Positions 54,949-64,000 of a DNA stretch of 64,000 nt are shown piece after piece; position 1 is the stretch's first letter, and each line of letters starts with the position of its first letter. The stretch lies in the NCBI GenBank assembly GCA_029204225.1, contig CM055097.1, positions 51,864,996 through 51,928,995 of the forward strand, read 5' to 3'. The stretch is from Diphasiastrum complanatum. Taxonomy: Eukaryota > Streptophyta > Lycopodiopsida > Lycopodiales > Lycopodiaceae. Both the position numbers and the translations under genes were made by a program. The notes below the pieces were generated by a model. It had not been told where the DNA came from, made no database searches, and saw nothing but the letters and a program-made list of their open reading frames with translations.

Positions 54949-56145
54949 GCTACGCCAATTTTTTAGTTTGCAGTATGATTGTTGGATGGTTAGCTTGCAT
55001 TAGGCATCTTGTTGTGGCACGCATAGTATTAGATCTGCATTTAGGGTTAGTTTGGAATTGATTTTGCTTGATATGAGTGGATTTGCTTGTTTGAAATCTA
55101 ATCTGATTGTTACACAAGAAAACCTATTCAGATCACCAATCTTAAGATCCAATTGGATCTGAGATATCAAAGAAAATAATAAAAATCGGTCAAATCTGTC
55201 AGATTTGGTCAAAAAGAGGCAAAAAACGTCAGCATAGCTTATAACTTTTTACCCTCCTTTAGAAAACCTTCACAGAGTTGCAAACACCTTCAATTTTCTT
55301 CACAAAACCTTTAGTTTGAAGGGCGAAGATTAATACCCAACAGATTTTCAGAAACATTAGAAAAATCATCAAAAAACACCAAAAAATCACCAAAACCTTA
55401 AAAATACAAAAAAAGAACCTTCGTCCGATTCATTGTGCATAGGTGTGATTCAGATCTGTCTACTGCTAGGTCAGTGAAGAATAATACAAAAAATAGAAAG
55501 GTTTTCAAAGGATCAGTTGTCATGTTGTCATATTTTTGCCAAAAAAGTCATTTTTTTGCAAAAATACCAGTATTAATGTTGATCCTTTGCCAGAACCTTT
55601 GTCGAGTTTCTTGAACATTCTATCTATAGTAAAATACTATTTTTGAGTTTGACAAATATTCTTCTTGATCAAATCACAGAAAATCTTGAATTTTACCCTC
55701 GTTAGACTACAAAAACTGTAATTTCTTGTGTCAGAAACCTTCGTCGGATTTTCCATAGTTTTATCGGTGTCAGATCTTTCATTTGAAAGGTCGACAAAGG
55801 TTATTTTCCAAAAAATTGTCAGAAAATTTGTTCAGAGAGTTTTTTCCCAAAATAGCACTATTGAACCTTCATCGAGCCAATCTTCGCCTAGTGAACTATC
55901 GCCAGTCCTATTTTTAGTTTTTGATTTTCCAGATCAAGTCTCTGTCAAAATTTGGGTCAAATCTGATATATCCTGATTTGGATTTTAAGAAATTTATCAT
56001 TTTTGAGAGGTATCGGTTGATTGAATTTCGAAATCTTTTTCATGATATAGCAATCAGATTCTTGAAATGTGAAATAGATCTAGCAAATCTGATCTGAGAT
56101 AGTTTTGATTGAAAAATCTAGATCCAATCTCATTGTCTGCTTGAT
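54949..56145 (+). other. Gypsy leader, no gene
   Basis: 1.2 kb of AT-rich leader. The frame 55728-55976 lacks motifs. Confidence 0.55.
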
Positions 56146-57530
56146 TTGAATCTGAGAAGATGGCTGTCCCTAGAAGTCAATCCAATCATTGTTAGAAGAG
56201 CACCCCGTTTGGATCTATCCAAATATAATGGATTAACAGATCCAATTAGATTTTTTCAAATCTATGCTGAATCCTGTGAAGTCTATGCGAGATTTATCCT
56301 CAAGATAAACTTAAGCTATTTCCTATGGCCTTAACAGGTGCAGCACAAGATTGGTTTTATAATCAAGATGAAACTGAGCGTACAGATTGGGAGTTTGTTA
56401 AACGAGCCCTCATCACTCAGTTCAAACCGCAGAAGTTTATGGAAGACCCTTTTCTACTTCTAAGTAGAATTAAAATGGGAAAGTGGATGGTTTGAGATTA
56501 CATTGAATAGGTGAAACGCCTTAGATCTGAATGCGGACCTGAGCTGATTAACGAAAATGCCATGATTATGTGGTTTTTGTCAGGTCTACCTAAACGGATC
56601 ATATGTGAGCTGAAACGCCACAATGAGTATGCACTCTTGCAAAATGCTATGGACGATGCAATTCGGGAGGAGGATGAAGATTCAGATGATGAGCCAAATA
56701 TCAGTATGTTGCCTTATACAGCAGGGCAGACTACTACGACATCCACCACTATTGCATCAACGAATGCCAACGCTACTGTAGAAATGATGCTCAATGAGTT
56801 CGAGAAACTTGGGAAGAATCAACAAAAACAGATGGAAAAGTTGTAGTCGCAATTTAATGAGAAGATCAAAGCATTGGAAAATTTTCACGGGGAAGCGAAC
56901 AAGAAACCTGAAAAGTTTACAAAGACTTTTCCTACCAGAGAAAATGTCTGGTGCTCTATTTGTACAAGAAATCACACAGTGAATGAGTGTCTTCAATTGA
57001 AAAAATGAATGGAAATTAGTGTTTGCCATCTGTGTAATTCACCTGACCATGAGACTGCTTTTTGTAACTTCAACCCTCGGATAATTCAGCAACGGTATGC
57101 CCAAATGGGATATCAAGAACCACAGTATGGAGGAAATCCAGCAGCAAGACCTTGACAATCTATTCTTGGATACCCGGAACGTTTAGCTTTACCTTCCCCA
57201 CCAAATCACTCTGCTCCTCCTTCCAATTCGATGGAACCCGAACCTTATGGAAGTGTTGAGAAATGGAACTATGGAACTGATCAAGCAAGTGGATCTTCAG
57301 GTGGATCTTTGAAATAGTATGCTATTTATGCTTTTGCTCAACAACAAGCCTCTAGAAATTAGACCAGAGCACCACTTGGATGCTTTGCATGTGGAGAAAA
57401 TCACAGAGTTGTAGAATGTCCAAATAAAGAAAAAATTGTACCATTCTATCGTGACTGTGGTTATGGGCATTGCTATAAAGACTGTCCAGCAAGACCTAAA
57501 TCACCACCAGCTATAGCGCTTGTAAATTTG
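56146..57530 (+). pseudogene. Gypsy gag
   Basis: It reads LDLSKYNGLTDPIRFFQIYA, then after a frame change KLKLFPMALTGAAQDWFYNQ, DWEFVKRALITQFKPQKFME and MIMWFLSGLPKRIICELKRH: a Retrotrans_gag domain. Zinc knuckles follow: CSICTRNHTVNEC (about 56950-56990), CHLCNSPDHETAFC (about 57028) and CFACGENHRVVEC (about 57385). The third is followed by YRDCGYGHCYKDC. In-frame stops are present (for example at 56495, 56847 and 57006). It makes the capsid of the element that begins with the 54931 primer site. Confidence 0.85.
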
Positions 57531-57578
57531 ATAACAATCAAGCAAAGACCAGTAGCTTAGAATAAATCAAGTGCACCC

Positions 57579-58660
57579 TTGATGGTGGTCACCAGAGCAC
57601 AAAAGCAAAAAGAACCAGTAGTGGATCCAGTACCTACTGATTCTATACCATTGAATGATGCATCTGGAGTCTATCCAAATCTTAATGCAGAAAAACAAAG
57701 ATATCAAGATATGAGTCAGTGGATCAAACATCTGCTACATCATCATGAAGAACCCTTCAAGATGACTGAACCAGAAGCGCCGCAAACAGAACTGCTCATG
57801 AATATTTTGTCTAGCAAGACCAATATTTCGTTGGGAGAGTTTCTGAAGTTGGTGCCAAAAGCAAAAGAAGTCTTAGCGCAAAAGTTAGCTCAAGTCAAAC
57901 CAGAAGTTCATCAGGAGCCACTTTTTTGTGCTGGATTTGAAGAATCTAATTAAGTACTCCATGTTGGAGCCACTTGGGACCTTATTAGATTGAACTTTGG
58001 ATACACCAATCACGTTTCCACTGAATGTGCTGAATGTAGCCTGGATATCAATGAAACCTATACCATATCTGATTGAGGATGATCTCATACTAGTGAGCCA
58101 TGTCTTGACTTATGATGACAATGCTAAACTTACAAATGAGCAGATTCTCAATCATATGGATCCGACCAGATTTGGAGTGTGTAATGTTCCTGATGAACCA
58201 ACAATAAAACTGCCCAAAGTTGTTATATTGAAGGAAGATAGGATCACAGGATCGATGGCAAAGAAACAAGCTAAGCAACATAATAATACGGTCCTAATGG
58301 GAAAATCCCCCTCGACAGATTGATTCAGAGAATGTGCCACCCTTACTGGATAAAGGCAAAGAAAAAGTCAAGGATGATTCTACAAGTCAGAATTCTAGTA
58401 AGACATCATCGTCTAGGAAGGCTTTACCTTGGAAGAAGAGTTTATATTCTCAGAAGTCATCACCTCCACGATCAATTCTTGCTAAGAAGGCTAAGCGAAG
58501 ATCCAAGACAAGTCCTTTCAAAAAAGAACAATCAGATGTAGTCTATGATATGCTCGAACATTTTAAACGTTATACATTGGATGATGTGGTTATCATGTTA
58601 CCTAAAGCACATCATGAACCTGAAGAACACGTGCCAAAATGAAAAGAGGTTTACAATGGC
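57579..58660 (+). pseudogene. Gypsy region between gag and RT (protease and linker)
   Basis: Frames 57579-57953 (starting MMVVTRAQKQKEPVVDPVPT) and 57997-58323 are consistent with the spacer and protease part of a Tat/Athila-like pol, but no clear DSGA/DTGA protease motif was found. The frame 58334-58642 is Ser/Lys-rich. Stops at 57951-57953 and 58321-58323 separate the pieces. Confidence 0.5.
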
Positions 58661-58678
58661 CCAGCTAGAACGCAGCCA

Positions 58679-59460
58679 ATGAATCTTGCTGAACCAGGAG
58701 AACCAGAAAAGATTGTACAAGTTGGATCACAACTTAATCCTGAACAATATCAAGCACTACGCATGTTACTTATTAAGTATCAGGATTGCTTTGCATGGAC
58801 TTATCAAGATCTGAAGGGTATTCCGACATCAATGATTGAACATACCATACCTTTAGCACTTGATGCAGTTCCAAAGGTTACAAAGTTCTATCGCTGTAAT
58901 CCTAATGTTGTGGACCTAATAAAGAAAGAAATTCAGAGATTGCTTGAAGCCGATTTCATTTATGAGATCGAGCATACCGAATGGATTTCATCGATTGTCA
59001 TTGTTCCTAAGAAAAATGGAAAATTACGAATCTGTGTGAATCTCAAAGCGTTGAACAAAGTGATGCGGAAGGATCACTTTCCGTTACCTTTTATTGAAAG
59101 CATTTTGGATCACCTTGCTGGAGCGAAATCTTACAGTTTTTTGGATATATTTAGTGGTTACAATCAGGTTAAGATTGCACCTGCCGATTGTCACAAAATC
59201 GCTTTTGCAACAGAATGGGACACCTATGCTTACAAAGTAATGTCGTTTGGACTCTGTAATGCACCAAGTTCATTTCAAAGAGTAATGCAATTTGCTTGTA
59301 GAGATTATCTGTAGAAATTTCTTGAAATTTACTTGGATGACCTGGGAGTCCATAGTACAGATACAAACCACCTGGATCGATTGGAGAAAGTATTTGAAAG
59401 ATGCCGCAAATATCAGATTTCTCTAAATCCAGAAAAATGTCATTTCCCACGTAGTTGTGC
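58679..59460 (+). pseudogene. Gypsy reverse transcriptase
   Basis: The frame has EADFIYEIEHTEWISSIVIV, PKKNGKLRICVNLKALNK, FLDIFSGYNQVKIAP and MSFGLCNAPSSFQRVM, all hallmark RT blocks of Ty3/Gypsy. A TAG at 59312-59314 precedes the catalytic box, which reads FLEIYLDDLGVHS. After HLDRLEKVFERCRKYQISLN the frame shifts. It polymerises cDNA in the intact family; this copy is dead. Confidence 0.93.
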
Positions 59461-59950
59461 TTGGACATGTGATATTGAGACATGGTATTGCCACAGATTA
59501 TTCTAAGATCAAGGCTATTGTAGAATTGCCACCACCAACAACAATTCGTGGAGTTTATGTGTTTATGGGTCATGCAAACTACTATCGAATTTTTATTATC
59601 TTCTTTGCGGATTTAGCACAACCTATATACAAATTGACTATTGTTCCTATTTGGACAATAGAGGTGTTAGAAGCCTTTGAAAAGTTAAAAAAAGCATTAA
59701 CTTCAGCACCAATATTGCGTTCTCTAGTTTGGACGATAGAATTTCATGTTCATACGGATGCCTCAAAATATGCCATTGGATCAGTTTTGACGCAGCCAAG
59801 TGACTATAAGACAGATTATCCTATACGATTTGCGAGCAGACAACTTACAGATCCGGAGAAGAATTATTCAACAACCAGAACGTGAGACGTTAGCCATGAT
59901 TTTTTCTGTTCGGAAATTTCATCACTACCTCATGGAAACTCACTTTGCAT
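59457..59950 (+). pseudogene. Gypsy RNase H
   Basis: The tether reads GHVILRHGIATDYSKIKAIV and GHANYYRIFI, then FHVHTDASKYAIGSVLTQ with the catalytic Asp, RFASRQLTDPEKNYS, and after a one-base frame change ERETLAMIFSVRKFHHYLM. The domain then stops; integrase is absent. Confidence 0.88.
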
Positions 59951-60344
59951 TCGATGAAGATGGAGGCTCATTCATGGAGTATCATGGTGGATACAAGGCA
60001 ACAAAGGACAAAGAAGTAGGAGACATGCAAGCAAAAGTTGATCACTCACATTTATTGTTTGTTTGCTGTATTTTTCTAAAGAGTTCAGAGTTGGAAGCAT
60101 GGTGGAATCATTTCACTTACATTCTATTTGATTCTTCATGTTCTAGTCACATTATTACATGTAAAATTGATGTAAGAAATAGTGAAGCATCCCAAGTGAA
60201 CACTATTCTCTATATCAATTATGGTTGTTTCTATTTTGAGCATTACATGATCATTGAAAGGAGGTCTATTCTTAGGAAGAAGATCATTCTTATGATGGAT
60301 CAAATTTCTATTGGCAAAAACTATGCTAGGAGCATTGGAAGCTA
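59951..60344 (+). other. Junction segment between Gypsy and Copia relics
   Basis: The frame stays open but carries no RNase H, integrase or Copia motif (FAFDEDGGSFMEYHGGYKAT and on). It may be foreign filler or decayed pol. No target duplication was seen. Confidence 0.45.
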
Positions 60345-60912
60345 GGAACGCGAGTTTTGAGGTACATCATTGGAACTCGAGATTTTGGCATATTGTATGA
60401 GGGATCATCACCTAATCTTTTTGGATTTTCAGATTCGGACTATGCTGGAGATGTAATGGATAGGAAATCCATTAGTTCTTATTGTATTTTCATAGGTGAT
60501 GGAGCTATATCATGGATGTCAAAGAAACAAGTCACTATCTCATTGTCATTTATTGAGGCCGAGTACAAAGCTCTTACACATTGCACAAAGGAGATGGTAT
60601 GGATCAAGAGGATGATCAAGGATCTTCACTTGCTGGATTTTTCAGAGAGCCCAATCATCTTTTGTGACATTCAATCAGCCCAAAGAATGGCATCCAATCC
60701 TATCTTTCATGCTAGGAGCAAGCATATTGAGATACAATATCATTTTGTGAGGGAGCGAGTCATTGCAAAGGAGGTGGAGCTTCAACATGTGTCTTCAAGG
60801 TAATGTGTAGTTGATATCTTCGACAAAGCATTGAGAAAAGACTTGTTCATGAAGCATAGGACTTCACTTGGAGTATTATCAAAGTCTATGCTAAAACTAG
60901 TTGAAGAGGGAG
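60345..60912 (+). pseudogene. Copia RNase H and pol tail
   Basis: It starts at RVLRYIIGTRDFGILYEGSS, then FSDSDYAGDVMDRKSISSYC, ISWMSKKQVTISLSFIEAEY and IIFCDIQSAQRMASNP (D-N is D-I here). A TAA at 60801-60803 precedes CVVDIFDKALRKDLF. A purine-rich GTTGAAGAGGGAG leads to the LTR at 60913. The element is truncated on the left. Confidence 0.9.
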
Positions 60913-61186
60913 TGCGAAAGATTCAACTAGTTTCATCACATTTTGCAATATTTCCATATTTGACATATTGAGGCCAAAACTTTTTTTAGACTTAGAGGTT
61001 GACTTTTCAAAGTTCATTAGTCTAAATTTCATTTGAATAAACACTTTTTGAAAGTGTGGGAAAGATAGAATGCGAGTTTGAGTAGATTCAATTTGAATAA
61101 GTTGGGTACATTGAATCTAGACCCAAAATTGGTAGGGTTAGCATTTTGGTGGGAAAGCCAAGTGGCCAAATAGGGTTTGGACCTGC

Positions 61187-61194
61187 TATAAAAG
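61187..61194 (+). promoter_or_regulatory. TATA box in the Copia LTR
   Basis: TATAAAAG, 275 bp into the LTR, with a CT-rich stretch downstream. Confidence 0.7.
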
Positions 61195-61346
61195 GATGTA
61201 ACTCGTGGAGAGAGTCATATTCTCTCTTCTCTCCCTCATTTCATCATTATACATGGTTCTCTTTGGGTTCTACTACTCATTGGTGCACTATCTTGGTGTT
61301 ATCTTGCAATCTTGTGTGTAGAATGCTCATTTATTGCTTTTTTTGG

Positions 61347-61362
61347 TTTCACACGTGTGAAA
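61347..61362. promoter_or_regulatory. 16-bp perfect palindrome with G-box core
   Basis: TTTCACACGTGTGAAA is its own reverse complement and is centred on CACGTG. Its 10-bp core CACACGTGTG is found exactly at seven other places, mostly in Copia LTRs. CACGTG is the core bound by plant bZIP and bHLH factors, so a role in LTR transcription is plausible; the location is downstream of the TATA box. Confidence 0.6.
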
Positions 61363-61480
61363 TACAGTAGGGTACTGTAATTGTACGGACAGAAACAACA
61401 CATAATCATTTCATTCAAGTTTGATCAAGTTCTATTAGTGTTTGCATCTCAAATTGTGTGTAGATGCTGATTTTTCTACA

Positions 61481-61916
61481 TTGGTGAAATTGGTAGTGTA
61501 TTTCCTCTTTCATCCTATTGGAGATGTACTCCCCTCCATCATCACTTCTTAATACTTTCAAGCTAGTATTAAGTTGCTTTTCCACAAGAGTTTTGAACTT
61601 TACAAAGGACTCAAAAACTTCACTTTTCTTAGACAAGAGATAAACCCAAGAGTATCTTGATTTATCATCAATAAAAGTGACATACATAAGAGCTTCACCA
61701 TTTGATTCATGTGAAAATGAATAAACATCCGAGTGTATACGGTCAAGAGGAGAGTTAGATCTTATCAAAGATCTCTTGAAAGGAAGCTTATGAGATTTGG
61801 AGAATCCACAAGCTTCACAAAGCTTGCCACACTTGGATATGGTTTTGGGAAGTCCTCTTGCTAGCTCCTTTTTCACCATGGTCTCCATAGCTTTGTAGTT
61901 AGGATGGCCTAACCTT
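61481..61916 (-). pseudogene. Copia integrase, truncated
   Basis: The minus frame reads ARGLPKTISKCGKLCEACGF, then RIHSDVYSFSHESNGEALMY and VLRSDDGGEYISN: zinc-binding Cys pair and two of the D-D-E residues. It stops near 61480 where it meets the end of the plus-strand LTR, so the rest was removed. An in-frame stop (61920 region) separates it from protease. Confidence 0.9.
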
Positions 61917-61921
61917 TTGTG

Positions 61922-62973
61922 TCATAATTCCACTTGAGTGAGCTCCGCCCTTGCCATGTTCACACTTCCAACCATCACATTAGCATCCAATTTGAATAAC
62001 CTCCCTTGCTTGAAACCACTAGCAATACATTTTTCATCTTTCAAGATAGAACATGCTCCATGCTTGAAATGTACATCTAATCCACTATCCATAAGTTGTC
62101 CTACACTCAACAAGTTCTTTGTAATTGAAGGTACATAAAGAATATTGTCTAGATCTACTTTTTCAGATGATCCTAGACATAAAGGAATGGATCCAACACC
62201 TACAATCTCACATTCTTGATCACTTGCAATGAAGATAAATCTTTTAGAACTATTGTAAGAAAGTAGATTAGAAAAGTAGTCTTTTTGGTTAGTCATGTGA
62301 GAGCTTGCCCCACTATCAATCCACCAAGTGTCTTGATTAGATGTTTGTGGTGAGGATACCATCAAAGATAGAGTGTCTTCTTCCTCCTCCTCAAGCACAA
62401 GATTGCCTTGATTGTCCTTCTCTTGGGCATTCTTCTTCTTGTAGCACTCGGATGCAAAATGTCCCTTTTTGCCACAAAAGAAACACTTTAGCTTCTTCTT
62501 GTCCTTCTTGCTCTTTCCTTTGGAACGATGCTCCATCTTTGTTCTCCATCATCATGTCTTGAGTCTTCTTGGATGGAAACTTCTTCTTCTTTTAATGAAT
62601 CCCATGTCTCTTTGGATGTGGTACAAGATGAGATTTCTTTCAAAAGTTCATTACTTACATTCATTTTTATGCAGTGTAATGCAACTCTACATCTCTTTTT
62701 GTACTTAGTCAATTCGACTCCTCCTTGAGGTTCTACTTCCACCTCAAGTACTATGTCATAAAGATCATGAAGTACAAGCAAAGACTCCATTCGAACTATC
62801 CAAGTAGCATAATTAGTGGATGTAAGTCTTTCACTAGCGTCAAGCAAAAATCCACCCATTGATGTTATTTTTGAATGTGAAAAAGCACTAGAAACTCTTA
62901 TGGTTTCTCTAAGAGATCTGAACCTAAAGTCTTCTAGCATTAGAAAGCTTATAGACTCAATCCTATCACTCAT
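61922..62973 (-). pseudogene. Copia gag-protease with internal gag deletion
   Basis: The gag start is MGGFLLDASERLTSTNYATW and continues to CIKMNVSNELLKEISSCTTS and KETWDSL. It then jumps to a short linker (SIQEDSRHDDGEQRW): about 120 residues present in the full-length Copia gag (14823) are missing. In another frame the knuckle CFFCGKKGHFASECYKKK, the protease WWIDSGASSHMTNQ and ILYVPSITKNLLSVGQLMDS follow to 61922. The family is the same as at 28119-28340. Confidence 0.9.
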
Positions 62974-62989
62974 GAACCAATCTAGAATG

Positions 62990-63240
62990 ATGGAAATGTA
63001 GATTTTAGTCTCAAACCTGTAAAATCATTCCTTAACCTTTGATTTTTAGCAATTTCTCTCTTCAACATCAACATACACTCAAAAAATTAGAGAAGATCAA
63101 TTAGTTGATTTTGCACCAAAAATCACTCAAATTGGGTATGTGAGTCAAATTCTACAAATTTTTGAAATTTCTCGGTCAAAATCGTAGCTGTACGACCTCA
63201 CACGTGTGAAAAGGGTTCCTATAGCCCACAACAAGTTCTG
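62990..63240 (-). other. Leader of the minus-strand Copia
   Basis: No coding trail. It holds CACACGTGTG at 63199-63208 followed by AAAAG, as in the leader near 28536. Confidence 0.5.
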
Positions 63241-64000
63241 GTCCAAAAATTTTGAGAATATCTATCAAATCCAGGAGGTGGAGGTGTCTGACTTCTTCCT
63301 GGCTGCTTCTCCTTTTCTGGTTCGTCGTCGCTTATCTCCATCAGGTCCGCAGCATCAAAATATTGAGATGTGTCCAATATATTGAGTTATTGTTGGAGCT
63401 TTGGCCCGTTTTGTACTTGATGCAGAGTGATATCTGTCATCAGATATCCTAATATCGTGATAGGCTGCTTGTGCTTAATGCACTCATGAAGACAATTCGA
63501 AGCAAATTGTGTCCAATCATAGAGGTTTTGGGCATGCAGTCGTGAATCTGCCATCATGTGAAACATGGACATGGGTACCCTCAGCACTTTCATTCGAAGC
63601 TTCTGTGTGCATCTGGTGAGATATGCACATTCTGCTTGAAGTTGTTTGTCATTGATTGCTTCCAGTATGTACCCATCCTTGTTCTTCCACTTGGTCACAG
63701 AGGGATCAATATATCTGAAATATGTCGTTTGCTCTATCTTCTGGAGTGTCCTTGTGACAGTGTTTGGCCCTCATGGGAAACCATAAGGTTGCAAGTCAGC
63801 TGCCGCAAAGGATACATTATATACATAATTCCTGATAGGGGGAACTATGATCTGACATGATCTTGCCGTGGTATGATAATTTGCATATGCCATGTGTACC
63901 AGATAGGGGCTTTGATAACCTGTCAAGACAGGGATCTGAAATTCGATTTCCTTGAAGAAGGACTCTGCCTACTGGTACCAGGTCTGCATCTTTGTAAGGT
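63241..64000 (-). pseudogene. Unrecognised coding-like frame, runs off the window
   Basis: One minus-strand frame stays readable from 64000 to about 63240 with only three stops (63969-63971, 63771-63773 and 63387-63389). It reads EIEFQIPVLTGYQSPYLVHM, FAAADLQPYGFP, ATYFRYIDPSVTKW-like text (actual TTYFRYIDPSVTKW), QKLRMKVLRVPMSMFHMMAD, an acidic stretch SDDEPEKEKQ, and TPPPPGFDRYSQNF. The composition is protein-like. No domain, knuckle or catalytic motif is recognised. It could be an element gene of an unfamiliar family or a dying host gene. Confidence 0.5.

Larger units (their letters stand above)
60913..61480 (+). repeat. 3' LTR of the truncated Copia
   Basis: It is 568 bp, starts TGCGAAAGATTCAACTAG after the purine tract and ends GATTTTTCTACA. 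It has TATAAAAG at 61187-61194 and the 16-bp palindrome at 61347-61362. Its last 130 bp recur at 43486-43617. Confidence 0.85.

Overview
This window is nuclear DNA of a land plant with a large, repeat-crowded genome. The evidence is plant-type Ty1/Copia elements primed by initiator-tRNA-Met (TGGTATCAGAGC), a Tat/Athila-like Ty3/Gypsy primer site, a CACTA (TNP2) transposase fragment, GT-AG introns, and one plant gene of the PNRC-motif type. A conifer or other gymnosperm would fit, but nothing seen here proves it. Nearly all recognisable coding sequence comes from mobile elements, and most is broken by stops, frameshifts and nested insertions.

Layout. 1-7992: a Copia pol tail and LTR split by a 6.8 kb noncoding LTR element (192-7014, GATAG duplication). 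8283-11274: a decayed intron-containing gene that reads as a ParB-like domain plus an N4/N6 amino-methyltransferase domain; this is the most unusual content. 12220-13071: CACTA transposase fragment. 13072-about 22700: a Gypsy element carrying a young full-length Copia (13329-19486, CAATA duplication, LTRs differing at 2 of 682 positions) and a solo LTR (19867-20686, TATGC duplication). 23140-28118: a GC-rich LTR element without coding capacity (ATGTG duplication), inserted in a minus-strand Copia. 28119-34785: minus-strand Copia remnants, an LTR bordered by internal sequence on both sides, and a deletion-derivative Copia (30522-33769, CTCTT duplication, non-TG/CA ends).

34786-39922 is repeat-rich noncoding DNA with tandem and inverted duplications and an 85-bp tRNA-like retroposon with a 16-bp target duplication. 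39923-41515 (minus) is the only convincing host gene, 530 codons, with its promoter near 42090. 42946-52650 holds two small foldback elements, Copia and gag relics, and duplications. 52743-60344 is mainly a decayed Gypsy (LTR, primer site, gag, protease linker, RT, RNase H). 60345-62990 has two more Copia fragments in opposite orientation. 63241-64000 is an unrecognised minus-strand coding-like frame that runs off the window.

The element order can be read from target duplications and split frames: CACTA sequence was hit by Gypsy, which was then hit by Copia and by the element that left the solo LTR. A palindrome, CACACGTGTG, recurs in LTRs or leaders of several Copia-type families across the window and may be a shared regulatory site.
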